In this document: piece by piece, positions 43,165-52,524 of the stretch
Position numbering within the stretch: the stretch's first letter is position 1
Layout: the number at the start of each line of letters is the position of its first letter
Notes under the pieces: model-generated
What the model was told of the DNA's origin: nothing
Seen by the model: only the letters and a program-made list of their open reading frames with translations
Database searches by the model: none
Assembly (NCBI GenBank): GCA_949082785.1
Contig: CARVLU010000002.1
Location: 228,211 to 292,210 of the forward strand
From: an uncultured Alphaproteobacteria bacterium
GTDB taxonomy: Bacteria; Pseudomonadota; Alphaproteobacteria; Rs-D84
Direction: 5' to 3'
DNA length: 64,000 nt
Translations under genes and position numbers: made by a program

Positions 43165-44382
43165 TTATTCATAGCGCAGGCTGTCGATGGGGTTCAGTTT
43201 TGCGGCCTTCATCGCGGGGGTCACCCCCGACGCCAGGCCCACAATAACCGCCACACTGACCGACAACAGGACCGGCCATGCCGAAAACGGCACATTATAA
43301 TGCAGTATCAGGCGCCCCACCCCCTGGGACAGGCCCACACCCAAAATCAATCCGGCCATCGACCCGATAAAAGATATCAAAATCGATTCCGACAAAAATT
43401 GGGTGATAATATGGCGTTCGCGGGCCCCAATGGCCTTGCGGATACCGATTTCACGGGTGCGTTCGGCGACCGACACCAGCATCATGTTCATAATCCCAAT
43501 CGCCCCCACCAGCAGCGATACCGCCGCAATCGCAATCAGCAACAGTTTCATATAACCCGTTACCGTGTTCATGGTTTCCATGACCTGTTTCATGTCCATA
43601 ATCTGGAAATCGTCGGGGTCGGAATCCTTTAACTTGTGCCGGTCGCGCAGTAACATTGTTATCTGTTCGGTGGCAATGGTATTGTCTGCATCCGGATACA
43701 GTTTCAATGCAATCATGCTGACCGAATTTGGGAAACGGCTGCCTTGCAGACGCTTTTTCAATGTCGTGATGGGGATGATAATCATGTCATCTTGGCTGCC
43801 CATGGCGGAATCCCCCTTTGCCTTGGTCACGCCAATAACGACAAAGGGCGTGTTTTGCACACGGATAACCTGGCCCACCGGGTCGTCGGGCAGCCCCAGT
43901 TCCGAGGCAGTGGTCGGGCCAATCACGGCATATGTCGCCGCATTGCGTACCGCCGATTGGTCAAAAAATGTTCCCTGGGCCATTTCTATGTTTTGAACGG
44001 TGGTGTATGCCGGATATGCGCCGACCATCGACGTCGCCCAGTTTTTATTGCCGTAAATCGCCTGGGCCGCGCTGTTTTGGACCGGCGTTACCGCCATCAC
44101 GTCGGGCAATTTGCCGATAAATTCCGCATCATCAATGGTCAAAGTCTGGCGATTACCAGTGCGCACCCCGCCCGTTTGCGCCGCACCCGCACGTATCATA
44201 ATCGTGTTCGTCCCCAGTGATGAAAACTGGTCACTGATTTGTTTTTGAACCGTTTCGCCGACGGCAACCATAATCACCACCGCCATAACCCCGATAATAA
44301 TCCCCAAAACGGTCAGGAATGAACGAATTTTATTCCCGCTGATGGACAGCCATGATTCTTTTAAAATATCGTTGAATGTCAT
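43165..44382 (-). CDS. MacB-type ABC transporter permease
   Basis: 405 residues: one N-terminal membrane helix (about 20-42), a large periplasmic MacB_PCD domain, and three C-terminal helices of the FtsX-like permease domain (about 280-395). It forms the membrane part of a mechanotransmission exporter working with the ATPase encoded 13 bases upstream. In E. coli MacB the ATPase and permease are one chain; here they are two. Substrate unknown: macrolides, peptides or lipoprotein-like molecules are all possible. Confidence 0.88.
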   Translation of the reverse strand: MTFNDILKESWLSISGNKIRSFLTVLGIIIGVMAVVIMVAVGETVQKQISDQFSSLGTNTIMIRAGAAQTGGVRTGNRQTLTIDDAEFIGKLPDVMAVTPVQNSAAQAIYGNKNWATSMVGAYPAYTTVQNIEMAQGTFFDQSAVRNAATYAVIGPTTASELGLPDDPVGQVIRVQNTPFVVIGVTKAKGDSAMGSQDDMIIIPITTLKKRLQGSRFPNSVSMIALKLYPDADNTIATEQITMLLRDRHKLKDSDPDDFQIMDMKQVMETMNTVTGYMKLLLIAIAAVSLLVGAIGIMNMMLVSVAERTREIGIRKAIGARERHIITQFLSESILISFIGSMAGLILGVGLSQGVGRLILHYNVPFSAWPVLLSVSVAVIVGLASGVTPAMKAAKLNPIDSLRYE

Positions 44383-44395
44383 TTTTGCCCCCTTT

Positions 44396-45127
44396 TTATT
44401 GCAAGACGCGTTCGTCGCGCGGCACCGGGCCGTCGTAATTAATGCGCCCGTCGCGGATGTGAATCAAACGCCCCGCATATTTGGCGATATCAAATTCGTG
44501 GGTAATCATCACGATGGTGATTCCCAAATCCTGGTTTAACTGTTTAAAGAATTTCAGAATTTCGTTGCCCATCTTGCTGTCCAGTGCGCCCGTCGGTTCG
44601 TCCGCCAGAATCATTTTCGGGTCCCCGGCCAATGCGCGCGCGATGGCAACGCGTTGGCGCATCCCACCCGACAGTTGCGTTGGCAAATACGATTCAAATC
44701 GTTCCAATCCGACGCGTTTCAGCATTTCACGCGCCCGACGCACCCGTTCATCCATGTGCATCCCGCGGTACATCAGCGGCAACATCACGTTGTCCAACAC
44801 GGACCGTTTGGATAACAGGTTAAAGTTTTGAAATACAAATCCGATGTGTTCATTGCGCACGCGGGCCAATTCATCGGCCGAAAAATTGGTAATGTCGGTC
44901 CCATACAGTTCATATGTCCCCGACGTCGCCGTGTCCAGCGCGCCGATAATATTCATGCACGTGGATTTCCCACTGCCCGACGGGCCCATAATGGCGACAA
45001 ATTCCCCGGCATGAATTTCAAACGTGATATCGAACAAGACCTGTTGCACCCCCCCCATTTCCAAGGGAAAGCTTTTGCAGACATCGCGCATCGATATGAT
45101 AATTTCAGAATTCTTTTTATTTTTCAT
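44396..45127 (-). CDS. MacB/LolD-type ABC transporter ATPase
   Basis: 243 residues with Walker A GPSGSGKST, Q-loop, signature LSGGMRQRVAIARAL and Walker B MILADEPTGALD, all typical of the MacB/LolD/FtsE ATPase group. I place the start at ATG 45127, which has GGGGATAA upstream; the earlier ATG at 45142 lies inside that ribosome binding site region and adds only five residues. It pairs with the downstream permease. Confidence 0.9.
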   Translation of the reverse strand: MKNKKNSEIIISMRDVCKSFPLEMGGVQQVLFDITFEIHAGEFVAIMGPSGSGKSTCMNIIGALDTATSGTYELYGTDITNFSADELARVRNEHIGFVFQNFNLLSKRSVLDNVMLPLMYRGMHMDERVRRAREMLKRVGLERFESYLPTQLSGGMRQRVAIARALAGDPKMILADEPTGALDSKMGNEILKFFKQLNQDLGITIVMITHEFDIAKYAGRLIHIRDGRINYDGPVPRDERVLQ

Positions 45128-45156
45128 ATGATTTATCCCCATTTGTCTGGTTAATA

Positions 45157-45180
45157 AAGGCCGGGGTTTCCCGGCCTTTT
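45157..45180 (-). other. Hairpin between the adaptor and ATPase genes
   Basis: A perfect stem, AAAGGCCGGG / CCCGGCCTTT with a short loop, in the 58-base gap inside the exporter operon. The minus-strand 3-prime flank is TTTATTAACC, a poor T-run, so it may be a partial attenuator or an RNA-stabilising hairpin. Confidence 0.6.
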
Positions 45181-45185
45181 ACCAC

Positions 45186-46370
45186 TTACATCGGTCCGCC
45201 GGGGCCGCGCATGCCGCCGCGCCCCTGGGAATTGGTGGATGACGTTGCCCCATGCCGGCCGACAATGATTTTGTCGCCCGATTGGACGCCATCGGAAATG
45301 ATTTCTGTTTCGGTCGCGGTGGACAATCCCTTTTGATACGGGACCAATACAGCCGCCCCGCCCCGTTCAATCGCCAGATGCGTTTTCGGGGTGGCGTCGC
45401 CCGCATCTTCGATAATATTGGCAAAGCTGCGGATTAAAAATGCGGCATTGGGGGCTTTCCATACATCATCTTTTTCAGAAATGACGATGGTCACAAATGC
45501 GGTCATCCCCGGCATCAGACGCAAATCCGCGTTATCCACGTCAATAACCACGGTATAGACGACAACGTTTGATGTTGTGGTCGGCGACAAACGGATTTGA
45601 CGGACCACGCCTTCGAACGTTTGGGTGGGATACGCATCAACGGTGAACGTTACACGCTGGCCGTCGGTAATCATGCCAATGTCCGCTTCGGACACAGAAG
45701 TTTCGATTTGCATTTTGGATAAATCTTCGGCGATTTCGAACAAATCGGGCGTCTGGAACGATGCGGCGACGGTTTGGCCCTTGTCCACTTTGCGCGATAT
45801 GACCGTCCCATCCACCGGCGACACAATCGTGGCATAGCCCAAATTGGTTTCCGCGCGTTCATATTGGGACCGCGCCCGCAGAACGGATTGTTCGGCCTGT
45901 TCGTATGTTGTTTGGGACTGTTCCATTTCGGCGCGGGCAATATACCCGTCGGCGTACAGTGTTTTGTTGCGTTCGTATTCGTTCTTGGCATAGTTGCGCT
46001 GGGATTCGGCACTGACCAGCGAAGCCTTGGCTTCGTCAACGGACGCTTGTAATACGGACGGTTCGATGGTTAACAAAACGTCGCCCTTTTTCACCTTGGT
46101 ATTATAATCGACGAACAATTCGTCAATGGTGCCCGACACCTGGGACCCGACGTTGACGGTGTTAACCGGCTGGATTTCACCGGTGGCGGTCACCACCTGG
46201 CGCAGGCCGCCGCGCGAAATCGCAACGGTCGCAAACTGGCCGTTTTTATCACCATCGCCGCCGCCAAAAATCATCATCGCGCCAAAGACCACCACGACCA
46301 GTGTCACAATCCACCATTTTTTGCGCCAAACCCAGCGCATCATCCGTTTAAAACGGGAATCAGTCTTCAT
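45186..46370 (-). CDS. MacA/HlyD-type periplasmic adaptor
   Basis: 394-residue membrane fusion protein: N-terminal membrane helix (about 15-34), a biotinyl-lipoyl-like barrel (VSGTIDELFVDYNTKVKKGDVLL), a long alpha-hairpin (about 115-180) and beta-barrel domains (GTVISRKVDKGQTVA). It links the inner-membrane transporter to the outer-membrane channel. The C-terminus is glycine-rich. Its start overlaps the end of the TolC-like gene by 11 bases, so outer-membrane factor, adaptor, ATPase and permease form one operon. Confidence 0.9.
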   Translation of the reverse strand: MKTDSRFKRMMRWVWRKKWWIVTLVVVVFGAMMIFGGGDGDKNGQFATVAISRGGLRQVVTATGEIQPVNTVNVGSQVSGTIDELFVDYNTKVKKGDVLLTIEPSVLQASVDEAKASLVSAESQRNYAKNEYERNKTLYADGYIARAEMEQSQTTYEQAEQSVLRARSQYERAETNLGYATIVSPVDGTVISRKVDKGQTVAASFQTPDLFEIAEDLSKMQIETSVSEADIGMITDGQRVTFTVDAYPTQTFEGVVRQIRLSPTTTSNVVVYTVVIDVDNADLRLMPGMTAFVTIVISEKDDVWKAPNAAFLIRSFANIIEDAGDATPKTHLAIERGGAAVLVPYQKGLSTATETEIISDGVQSGDKIIVGRHGATSSTNSQGRGGMRGPGGPM

Positions 46371-47700
46371 TACTATCTCCTTGTTGTTCTGTGCGAATTA
46401 AACCGGCCTTGATATCACCGATGGCCAGTGCCACCGCCGCCCGTTTGGTGAACAAATCATATTTGGCGGCATTATTTTGTTTCTGGGCGTCAACCAGTTC
46501 CGATTGCGCCGTTTGCCAATCCAGCATGGTGGCGCGTCCAACCTTGTACATGCCGGCGGTGACGCGTTCGCTTTCCGTTGCGGATTTCAGCAAAGTTTCA
46601 CTTTGGGTCAAAACCTTTTGCGCGGTCTTGTAATTCTGGTACGCGGTAAAGACGTCCAAGACGGCGTTGTCCTGGGTGGCGCGTTCCTGTTCGATGGCGC
46701 GGTCATAGTTCGCCTGGGCCGCGCGCACGCCATATACGTTTGCAAATCCCGCAAAAATCGGCATGGATGCGCGGATACCGATGCTGCCGCTGACGTGATT
46801 GCTGCCGACATTAAAAGATTCGGCCGGCGTGTCGTTCCATGTCAATGAACCCGATGCGGAAATGCTGGGCAAATTTTTCAAGAACGAACTGTTGCGGCGG
46901 TGCCAGGCGGCATCTTTGTTCGCGGTGGCGCGCAATAAATCGGGCCGACGCTGGCGCGCGGCGTCAATCAATTCATCGATGCTTTCGTTTTCGGACGCGC
47001 TGCCGAATGACGACGGCATGTCCGCGATTTCAATTTCATCGTTTGCGGCAAATGACAACTTGCTCAGCAGTGTTCCCTTGGCAATTTCACGGTTGTTTTT
47101 CGCGCGTTCCAAGTTCAAATCGCGACTGGCCAGTGTGGTTTCGGCCTTTAACACGTCGGCCTTGGCCACGGCGCCGGCCTTGAACTTCTTTTGTGCAGTG
47201 TCCAGCGCCGTTTGCGCCACCGCCCGCAGGGCCGTTGCAGATTCCACGTCCGCATCCGCGTTCAGCAATGCGTAATACGCGCCAATCACGCCATAGACAT
47301 AATTTTGCACGGATTCATCATAATCAAACCCGGCGGCGCGCCATGTGGCGGCCAACGTGTTTAAATCGGCCAACCGCTTGCCAAAATCGAATATCAGATA
47401 CGATGCCGACAGCGACGCCCCCCATGACCAGTCGCCCCATTCTTCGTTTCGGTACGGCTGACTGCCGGATGCAGACGCAGAAACGTTGGGCAAATAATTG
47501 GCATAGCCCGCATTCTTGGACAAACGGGCGGATTCGGCCGCCAGATACGCCGATGCGGTTTGGGGATTACGACATAATCCCAGATTAATAACTTCTGTCA
47601 GTGTTAATTCGCCGGACGGCACATGCTGACGCGTCATGCAATCATCGGCGCCAAACGCCACAGACGGCAGCAAACACAGGCTTAATAATATCTTTTTCAT
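46360..47700 (-). CDS. TolC-type outer-membrane efflux protein
   Basis: 446 residues with a signal peptide (about 1-17, VAFGA) and two homologous outer-membrane-efflux-protein repeats, each with a long coiled-coil helix (for example NREIAKGTLLSKL and TAQSELVDAQKQNNAA). As a trimer it forms the outer-membrane duct. It heads the exporter operon. A minus-strand TATAAT at 47728-47723 is a likely -10 box. It may also serve other systems, as TolC does. Confidence 0.9.
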   Translation of the reverse strand: MKKILLSLCLLPSVAFGADDCMTRQHVPSGELTLTEVINLGLCRNPQTASAYLAAESARLSKNAGYANYLPNVSASASGSQPYRNEEWGDWSWGASLSASYLIFDFGKRLADLNTLAATWRAAGFDYDESVQNYVYGVIGAYYALLNADADVESATALRAVAQTALDTAQKKFKAGAVAKADVLKAETTLASRDLNLERAKNNREIAKGTLLSKLSFAANDEIEIADMPSSFGSASENESIDELIDAARQRRPDLLRATANKDAAWHRRNSSFLKNLPSISASGSLTWNDTPAESFNVGSNHVSGSIGIRASMPIFAGFANVYGVRAAQANYDRAIEQERATQDNAVLDVFTAYQNYKTAQKVLTQSETLLKSATESERVTAGMYKVGRATMLDWQTAQSELVDAQKQNNAAKYDLFTKRAAVALAIGDIKAGLIRTEQQGDSNED

Positions 47701-47750
47701 GCAAAACTCTCTCGCACATGGGATTATATCATATTTTTGTAATTTTTCTA

Positions 47751-47779
47751 TTGAATTAGATTCTTTTTTTGCCTAGGAT
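47751..47779 (+). promoter_or_regulatory. Promoter of tRNA-Cys-recF-sspB
   Basis: TTGAAT (47751-47756), a 17-base spacer and TAGGAT (47774-47779), 18 bases upstream of the tRNA 5-prime end. Confidence 0.6.
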
Positions 47780-47797
47780 AGGCACACATATGACAAC

Positions 47798-47871
47798 GGC
47801 CTGGTGGCAGAGTGGTTATGCAGAGGACTGCAAATCCTTGTATGCCGGTTCGATTCCGACCCAGGCCTCCA
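47798..47871 (+). tRNA. tRNA-Cys (anticodon GCA)
   Basis: 74 bases: acceptor GGCCTGG/CCAGGCC, anticodon loop CTGCAAA giving GCA, T-arm CCGGTTCGATTCCGA, discriminator T as expected for tRNA-Cys, and an encoded CCA. Confidence 0.96.
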
Positions 47872-47881
47872 ATTTCTTAGT

Positions 47882-48979
47882 ATGATTGAAACGCTGACCC
47901 TGACTGATTTCCGAAACCATTGCGTGGGACGGGTAACGACCCGTGGGCGTCGCAATATTATCATCACCGGCCCCAATGGTGCGGGCAAAACCGCAATACT
48001 GGAAGCGGTATCGATGCTGGGCGGGGACCGCGGGTTGCGCGGCGCGCCCATGGGCGATGTGGCGCGATTTGGCGTAACCACCGGGTTCAGCGTGTTTGCC
48101 AATTTAACCGACGAAACCGAAATCGCGGTGTTTTACCCCGGGGGCGATGCCAACCGCCGGGCAAAAATTGACGGGGATGCGGCATCGCTGTCTGATTTGT
48201 CGGCGCGTGTTCGTGTGGTGTGGCTGACCCCACGCGAAGACCGTCTGTTTGTGGACGCGGCGTCCGACCGGCGCGCGTTTTTTGACCGCTTAACCGCCAG
48301 CTTTGACGCGGCGCACGGCGGTCGCGTTGCACGATTATCCAAATTAATGTCGGAACGGGCGTTCGCACTGAAACGTGGCGCGGACGGCCATTGGCTGGAC
48401 GCAATCGACACACAAATCGCCGGGACCGCCGTCGCGGTGGCCGCCGCCCGCATACGATATGCCGGGGAAATTAATTATTTTCTGAAAAACTGCGCGGTGT
48501 CCGTCATCGGCCAGGTCGAAGAACAAGTTATGACATCCACCGCCGCCGCCGCAGAACAGGCATATTTAACCTATCTGCATGAAAACCGGGAATTGGTGGG
48601 CGACAAAATGGTTCTGGACGGGCCGCATAAATCGGATTTCGGGGTGTTTAACACGGTCTTGAAATTGCCCGCGCATTTGACCAGCACCGGCCAGCAAAAG
48701 GGGGTGTTAATCGACCTGATACTGGCGCACGCCAAACTGGTCCACACGAAAACCGGCGCCCGGCCATTAATTTTACTGGACGAAGCGGCCGCCCATCTGG
48801 ACGCGGATGCGCGCGCGCGCCTGTTTCGCGAACTGGGCGATGCCCACGCCCAGGTTTGGGCGACGGGACTGGACGCGGCGATATTCCGCGATGTGCCCGA
48901 CGCCGCATTTGTTGCTTGCAACGATGGGATGATTAATAATATACTGACCCCGGGAAGTATTGAATATGAGCAAGATTGA
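47882..48979 (+). CDS. recF: DNA replication and repair protein RecF
   Basis: 365-residue SMC-like ATPase that helps load RecA at single-strand gaps. Walker A GPNGAGKT at 30-37; signature region near TGQQKGVLIDLILAHA; Walker B LILLDEAAAHLD near 295-306. A longer frame exists but begins inside tRNA-Cys, so ATG 47882 is the start. It is 10 bases after the tRNA end with no Shine-Dalgarno, so the mRNA 5-prime end is probably made by tRNA 3-prime processing. The usual dnaA-dnaN-recF neighbours are absent. It overlaps sspB by 14 bases. Confidence 0.92.
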   Translation: MIETLTLTDFRNHCVGRVTTRGRRNIIITGPNGAGKTAILEAVSMLGGDRGLRGAPMGDVARFGVTTGFSVFANLTDETEIAVFYPGGDANRRAKIDGDAASLSDLSARVRVVWLTPREDRLFVDAASDRRAFFDRLTASFDAAHGGRVARLSKLMSERAFALKRGADGHWLDAIDTQIAGTAVAVAAARIRYAGEINYFLKNCAVSVIGQVEEQVMTSTAAAAEQAYLTYLHENRELVGDKMVLDGPHKSDFGVFNTVLKLPAHLTSTGQQKGVLIDLILAHAKLVHTKTGARPLILLDEAAAHLDADARARLFRELGDAHAQVWATGLDAAIFRDVPDAAFVACNDGMINNILTPGSIEYEQD

Positions 48980-49430
48980 CTATCAAAAATTACTGGATAA
49001 TGCCCTGAAATCGGTCGTCAAAGATGCACTGATTCACGCGCAATTTAACGGTCTGGGGGATGGAACGCATTTCTTTATCACGTTTAAGACACGCGACCCC
49101 GGGGTTGTTTTGCCGGATTTTCTGCGCATTCGATATCCCGATATCATGACGATTGTCTTGCAATATTCTTATAACAATTTAAACGTATCGGACAAAGAAT
49201 TCGGGGTTCAATTAACCTTTGACGGGCGGCCGTTTTTCATTCGCGTGCCGTTTTCGGCGCTGGTCGAATTCAAAGACCCGTCGGTCGATTTCATGTTGTC
49301 GTTCCATCCGCGCGTGGCGCCGTCTGCCGGCAACGATATGGAATTACCCCTGGAAGAAAAGCCGGGCACCGTCCCGGACGAAAAACGGGTTGTGTCACTG
49401 GACGAATTTCGAAAAAACAAAAGCAAATAA
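48966..49430 (+). CDS. sspB: ClpXP adaptor SspB (alpha type)
   Basis: 154 residues of the SspB family, which tethers ssrA-tagged and other substrates to ClpXP. The globular domain (about 5-120) binds the tag. A flexible acidic linker is followed by the C-terminal ClpX-binding tail (RVVSLDEFRKNK), the hallmark of alphaproteobacterial SspB. ATG 48966 has GGGAAG upstream; a TTG 6 bases earlier is in frame but less likely. It overlaps the end of recF. Confidence 0.9.
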   Translation: MSKIDYQKLLDNALKSVVKDALIHAQFNGLGDGTHFFITFKTRDPGVVLPDFLRIRYPDIMTIVLQYSYNNLNVSDKEFGVQLTFDGRPFFIRVPFSALVEFKDPSVDFMLSFHPRVAPSAGNDMELPLEEKPGTVPDEKRVVSLDEFRKNKSK

Positions 49431-49433
49431 AAA

Positions 49434-49460
49434 AACACCGGCATTTGCCGGTGTTTTTAT
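49434..49460. terminator. Bidirectional terminator, sspB/gpsA
   Basis: ACACCGGCATTTGCCGGTGT hairpin with an A-run and a T-run, between convergent genes; same core as at 3287. Confidence 0.88.
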
Positions 49461-50323
49461 GCCATTTTCAGGCGCGCGCACATATCGGATAAAATGGGAA
49501 CATCCACATTTAACGCCGCCGCGCGTTGGATTAACCCGCGCAGGGCGAATATCCCTTCTACTGTGCCAACAATTTCACGATTGTTTGCGATGGCGACGCC
49601 GGCCGAAAAATTACGACTGGTCGGGGATGTCGCGGACAAAAACAAATCCCCAATCCCGCACAGCCCCAAAAACGATTCCAGCGTTGCGCCCATCGCCTGG
49701 CCCAGACGCGTCACTTCGCCCCAGGCGCGCGTGAATACCATCGCCCGTTCGTTTTCGCCGCCGGCCATAACACTGGTGTATCCGCAAATCAATGCAACCG
49801 CATTTTTACCAACCCCACAAATTTCGGCGCCAATGACGTCGGTGCTGTCTTCCAGATACATCTGGGACAAAATTTCACGGCCCGCCGCGCGTGCGCGCGC
49901 CGTCCCGGCCAGCGTGCTGCCGGTGGGAACGCCGTGGGCCACTTCGGCGGCAAACTGTGGGCCGGATAAAACACCGCAATCGGTGTATTCCGGCAATTCT
50001 TCGGCCAGAATTTCGGACATGAATTTATGGGTTTGGGCTTCCAATCCCTTGGTACAGATAATAATCGGTTGGCCATGATAATGCGCGCGCGCGGCGGCAA
50101 TTGTTTGACGGAAAAACGCGGCGGGCGTCACCACCAACCACGCGTCCATGTCCGCCATGTCCGCCATATTGTCCGTCAAACGCATATCGGCCGGAACCGG
50201 CACGCCGTGAAAATTATCGAATTCATTGTTATATGACCACGCGGTCACGTTGCATCCGCCGCGGTGCGCCAACAAAGACAGCGCACTGCCCCAGGCACCG
50301 GCGCCCAATACCCCAACCTTCAT
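49457..50323 (-). CDS. gpsA: Glycerol-3-phosphate dehydrogenase [NAD(P)+]
   Basis: Reduces dihydroxyacetone phosphate to sn-glycerol-3-phosphate for phospholipid synthesis. Rossmann motif VGVLGAGAWGSAL at 3-15; TKGLEAQT and GVGKNAVALICGY carry substrate-binding and catalytic lysines. At 288 residues it is shorter than the usual 320-340, with losses near the C-terminus, but the core is intact. Its ATG overlaps the stop of the TPR gene upstream (ATGA). Confidence 0.93.
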   Translation of the reverse strand: MKVGVLGAGAWGSALSLLAHRGGCNVTAWSYNNEFDNFHGVPVPADMRLTDNMADMADMDAWLVVTPAAFFRQTIAAARAHYHGQPIIICTKGLEAQTHKFMSEILAEELPEYTDCGVLSGPQFAAEVAHGVPTGSTLAGTARARAAGREILSQMYLEDSTDVIGAEICGVGKNAVALICGYTSVMAGGENERAMVFTRAWGEVTRLGQAMGATLESFLGLCGIGDLFLSATSPTSRNFSAGVAIANNREIVGTVEGIFALRGLIQRAAALNVDVPILSDMCARLKMA

Positions 50324-51936
50324 TTTAATTTCCTTAATTTCTTTTCCAGAACCGGGACGATTGTCAATCCATCAGATGATAAATCAATTGCACGTAAATA
50401 TGCGTCCCGTGCCAATTTTTGATTGCCCGCGGCGACATGCAAATCCCCCAGGCGTTCAAACAACGATGAACACGAACCGGCCACATCGCCTACGCGTTCC
50501 AAAACTTCCAGTGCGGCATCCACCCCTTCGCGGGCGGTGACGACCGTGCCCAACGTATCCCATGCGGCGATGTCGGTCGGGTTTTGACGCACCAACGCAA
50601 TGGCGTAATCATACGCATTGTCCAATTCGCGATTTTGCCCGGCCCAAATCTTGGCCTGGATGGACAGAATGTCGCCATCCATCGGCAAAATGGCGGCGGC
50701 ATCGTGAATGTCACGCTGGGCATCGTCCAAATCGCCGAATATCAGATGGACTTGCGCCCTGCTCTTTAAGAAAAAGGCGCGGCCAATCCCAGACAAATCG
50801 TCCGTATCCAGCGCGCGGTTCAGCACCCGCAGGGCATTTTTCTTTTCCCCGGTGGATACATAATTCGCCACCAGTTTATTAATCCCCGGCACAAACAGCG
50901 GATTGTTCGCCACCGCCTGTTGCAGCAGTTTCATATCCCCGTTTTTGTCTGCGCGGCGCAATTGACCGAATACAAAGAACGGACTGTCCGCCGATATGGC
51001 CGAAAAATGTTTGTTGTAATCGCCGTTATTGTTATAAAAATACTGGCCCAGATAATAATTGATGGTGTCGTTAATATCGCCCGCGCCGGTGTGTGTCATC
51101 TGGGCAAAGCGCAACAGCAACAGCGCCAAATCAGAATACATCATCACCTGGGTATGTGACACGTTTTGCACCAAACTGAACGCCAATTGATTGCGCGTGC
51201 CGGCATATGTTTCCCATGCCGGAACCGTGCGAAACGTCGCCATAAACATGCTGCCGGGGCGTTGGGAAAAATCGGCGCGCAATTTATCCGCCGCATCCGC
51301 CATATCATGCGTGGTATAAAACGACATCAAATACTGATAATCATGGATATTCATGAAATCGGTGCGCACGCGCGCAAACGCATCGGCCGCACGCTTAACA
51401 TCGCCGGTTTCAACATAAATCTGGCCGCGGACAAAATCCCGCCAAGAATCATTGACCGGCAATTTTTCGATGAATTTCAGCGCATCCTTTGGCCGGTCGG
51501 TTGCAACCGACGACCAAACGCGCAGTGGCGCCGCCAGTGCGGATTCATCTTTCTTGTGCCGCTTGTACAGGGCGTCCCAATCATCATTCAACACCAATTG
51601 CGCATCATAAATCAGGCGCGCCGGCGTACCCTTTTCGGACCCCAGTAACTTGGCGGCGTTGGGCATTTTGCCACTTAAAAATTCGGCCAACATGCGCGTG
51701 TTTTGCACGACGGTGAAATCTTCGTCCGGCACGGCGCGCATAAATCGCGCCGCAGAATCAAAATCATTAACATAAATGGCATGCTGTGCGGCCAAAAATG
51801 CACCGTATTTCGTGGTTGGCTGGGGCGCGGAAACGCGCGCCGCCGGCTGACGCACATTTTGCCAAACAATCACGCCCGCCGCCGATACGGCCGCCAACAA
51901 TCCAGCGCCAATAAACAAACTTTCTATTTTCTTCAT
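50320..51936 (-). CDS. Large membrane-anchored TPR protein
   Basis: 538 residues with an N-terminal membrane segment (about 5-25) and many helical repeats of TPR type (for example SIQAKIWAGQNRELDNAYDYAIALVRQNPTDIAAWDTLGTVV near 445-490). It probably faces the periplasm. I start at ATG 51936; the frame is open much further upstream but would overlap the divergent rsmG. The stop overlaps gpsA, so the two are translated together. The function is unknown; it may be an envelope assembly or O-linked pathway scaffold. Confidence 0.82.
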   Translation of the reverse strand: MKKIESLFIGAGLLAAVSAAGVIVWQNVRQPAARVSAPQPTTKYGAFLAAQHAIYVNDFDSAARFMRAVPDEDFTVVQNTRMLAEFLSGKMPNAAKLLGSEKGTPARLIYDAQLVLNDDWDALYKRHKKDESALAAPLRVWSSVATDRPKDALKFIEKLPVNDSWRDFVRGQIYVETGDVKRAADAFARVRTDFMNIHDYQYLMSFYTTHDMADAADKLRADFSQRPGSMFMATFRTVPAWETYAGTRNQLAFSLVQNVSHTQVMMYSDLALLLLRFAQMTHTGAGDINDTINYYLGQYFYNNNGDYNKHFSAISADSPFFVFGQLRRADKNGDMKLLQQAVANNPLFVPGINKLVANYVSTGEKKNALRVLNRALDTDDLSGIGRAFFLKSRAQVHLIFGDLDDAQRDIHDAAAILPMDGDILSIQAKIWAGQNRELDNAYDYAIALVRQNPTDIAAWDTLGTVVTAREGVDAALEVLERVGDVAGSCSSLFERLGDLHVAAGNQKLARDAYLRAIDLSSDGLTIVPVLEKKLRKLK

Positions 51937-51963
51937 GGATAAAGTTATGCTACAATAATCTTT

Positions 51964-52524
51964 ATGAATAATAAAGCGAAATTTGAACGATACGCCGCCC
52001 TGTTGACCGAATGGTCGGGGCGCATGAACCTGGTTGCGCCCAGCACGTTGACCGATATCGAAACCCGTCATTTTGCAGACAGTGCGCAATTGGCCGACAT
52101 TTTGCCGACCGACGTCCGCATTGTCGATTTGGGCAGTGGTGCCGGATTTCCCGGGGTTGTTTTGGCGATTTTGGGATGGAATGTGACCTGTATTGAATCG
52201 ATTGGGAAAAAGACGGCATTTCTGAACGCGGTCAAAGATGATTTGGGGCTGCCCAACCTGACGGTTTATCATGGCCGGGTCGAAGATTATGTTCGCACCC
52301 TGCCCCGGCGGCCCGCGGACGTGGTTTTTACCGCACGGGCATTTGCGCCATTGATTAAAATTCTGGATTATGTTGCACGAACAAAATGCCGGCTGTTTTT
52401 ATTAAAAGGCCGGGAAATCGAATCCGAAATCGCAACCGCACAAACCAAATATAAATTTGATTATAAATTAACCCCATCCAAAACCGGCGACGGATATCTG
52501 ATTCAGATTGAAAACATCCGGTAA
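51964..52524 (+). CDS. rsmG: 16S rRNA G527 N7-methyltransferase RsmG
   Basis: 186-residue GidB-type methyltransferase acting on G527 of 16S rRNA. The SAM-binding motif VDLGSGAGFPGVVLAIL is near residues 55-71, followed by a TVYHGRVEDY block. It diverges from the TPR gene with only 27 bases between the starts. A TACAAT at 51951-51956 ends 7 bases before the ATG and no Shine-Dalgarno is seen. In most alphaproteobacteria it sits between mnmG and parA; here parA is 1.1 kb downstream past an inverted gene and mnmG is 23 kb away. Confidence 0.92.
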   Translation: MNNKAKFERYAALLTEWSGRMNLVAPSTLTDIETRHFADSAQLADILPTDVRIVDLGSGAGFPGVVLAILGWNVTCIESIGKKTAFLNAVKDDLGLPNLTVYHGRVEDYVRTLPRRPADVVFTARAFAPLIKILDYVARTKCRLFLLKGREIESEIATAQTKYKFDYKLTPSKTGDGYLIQIENIR

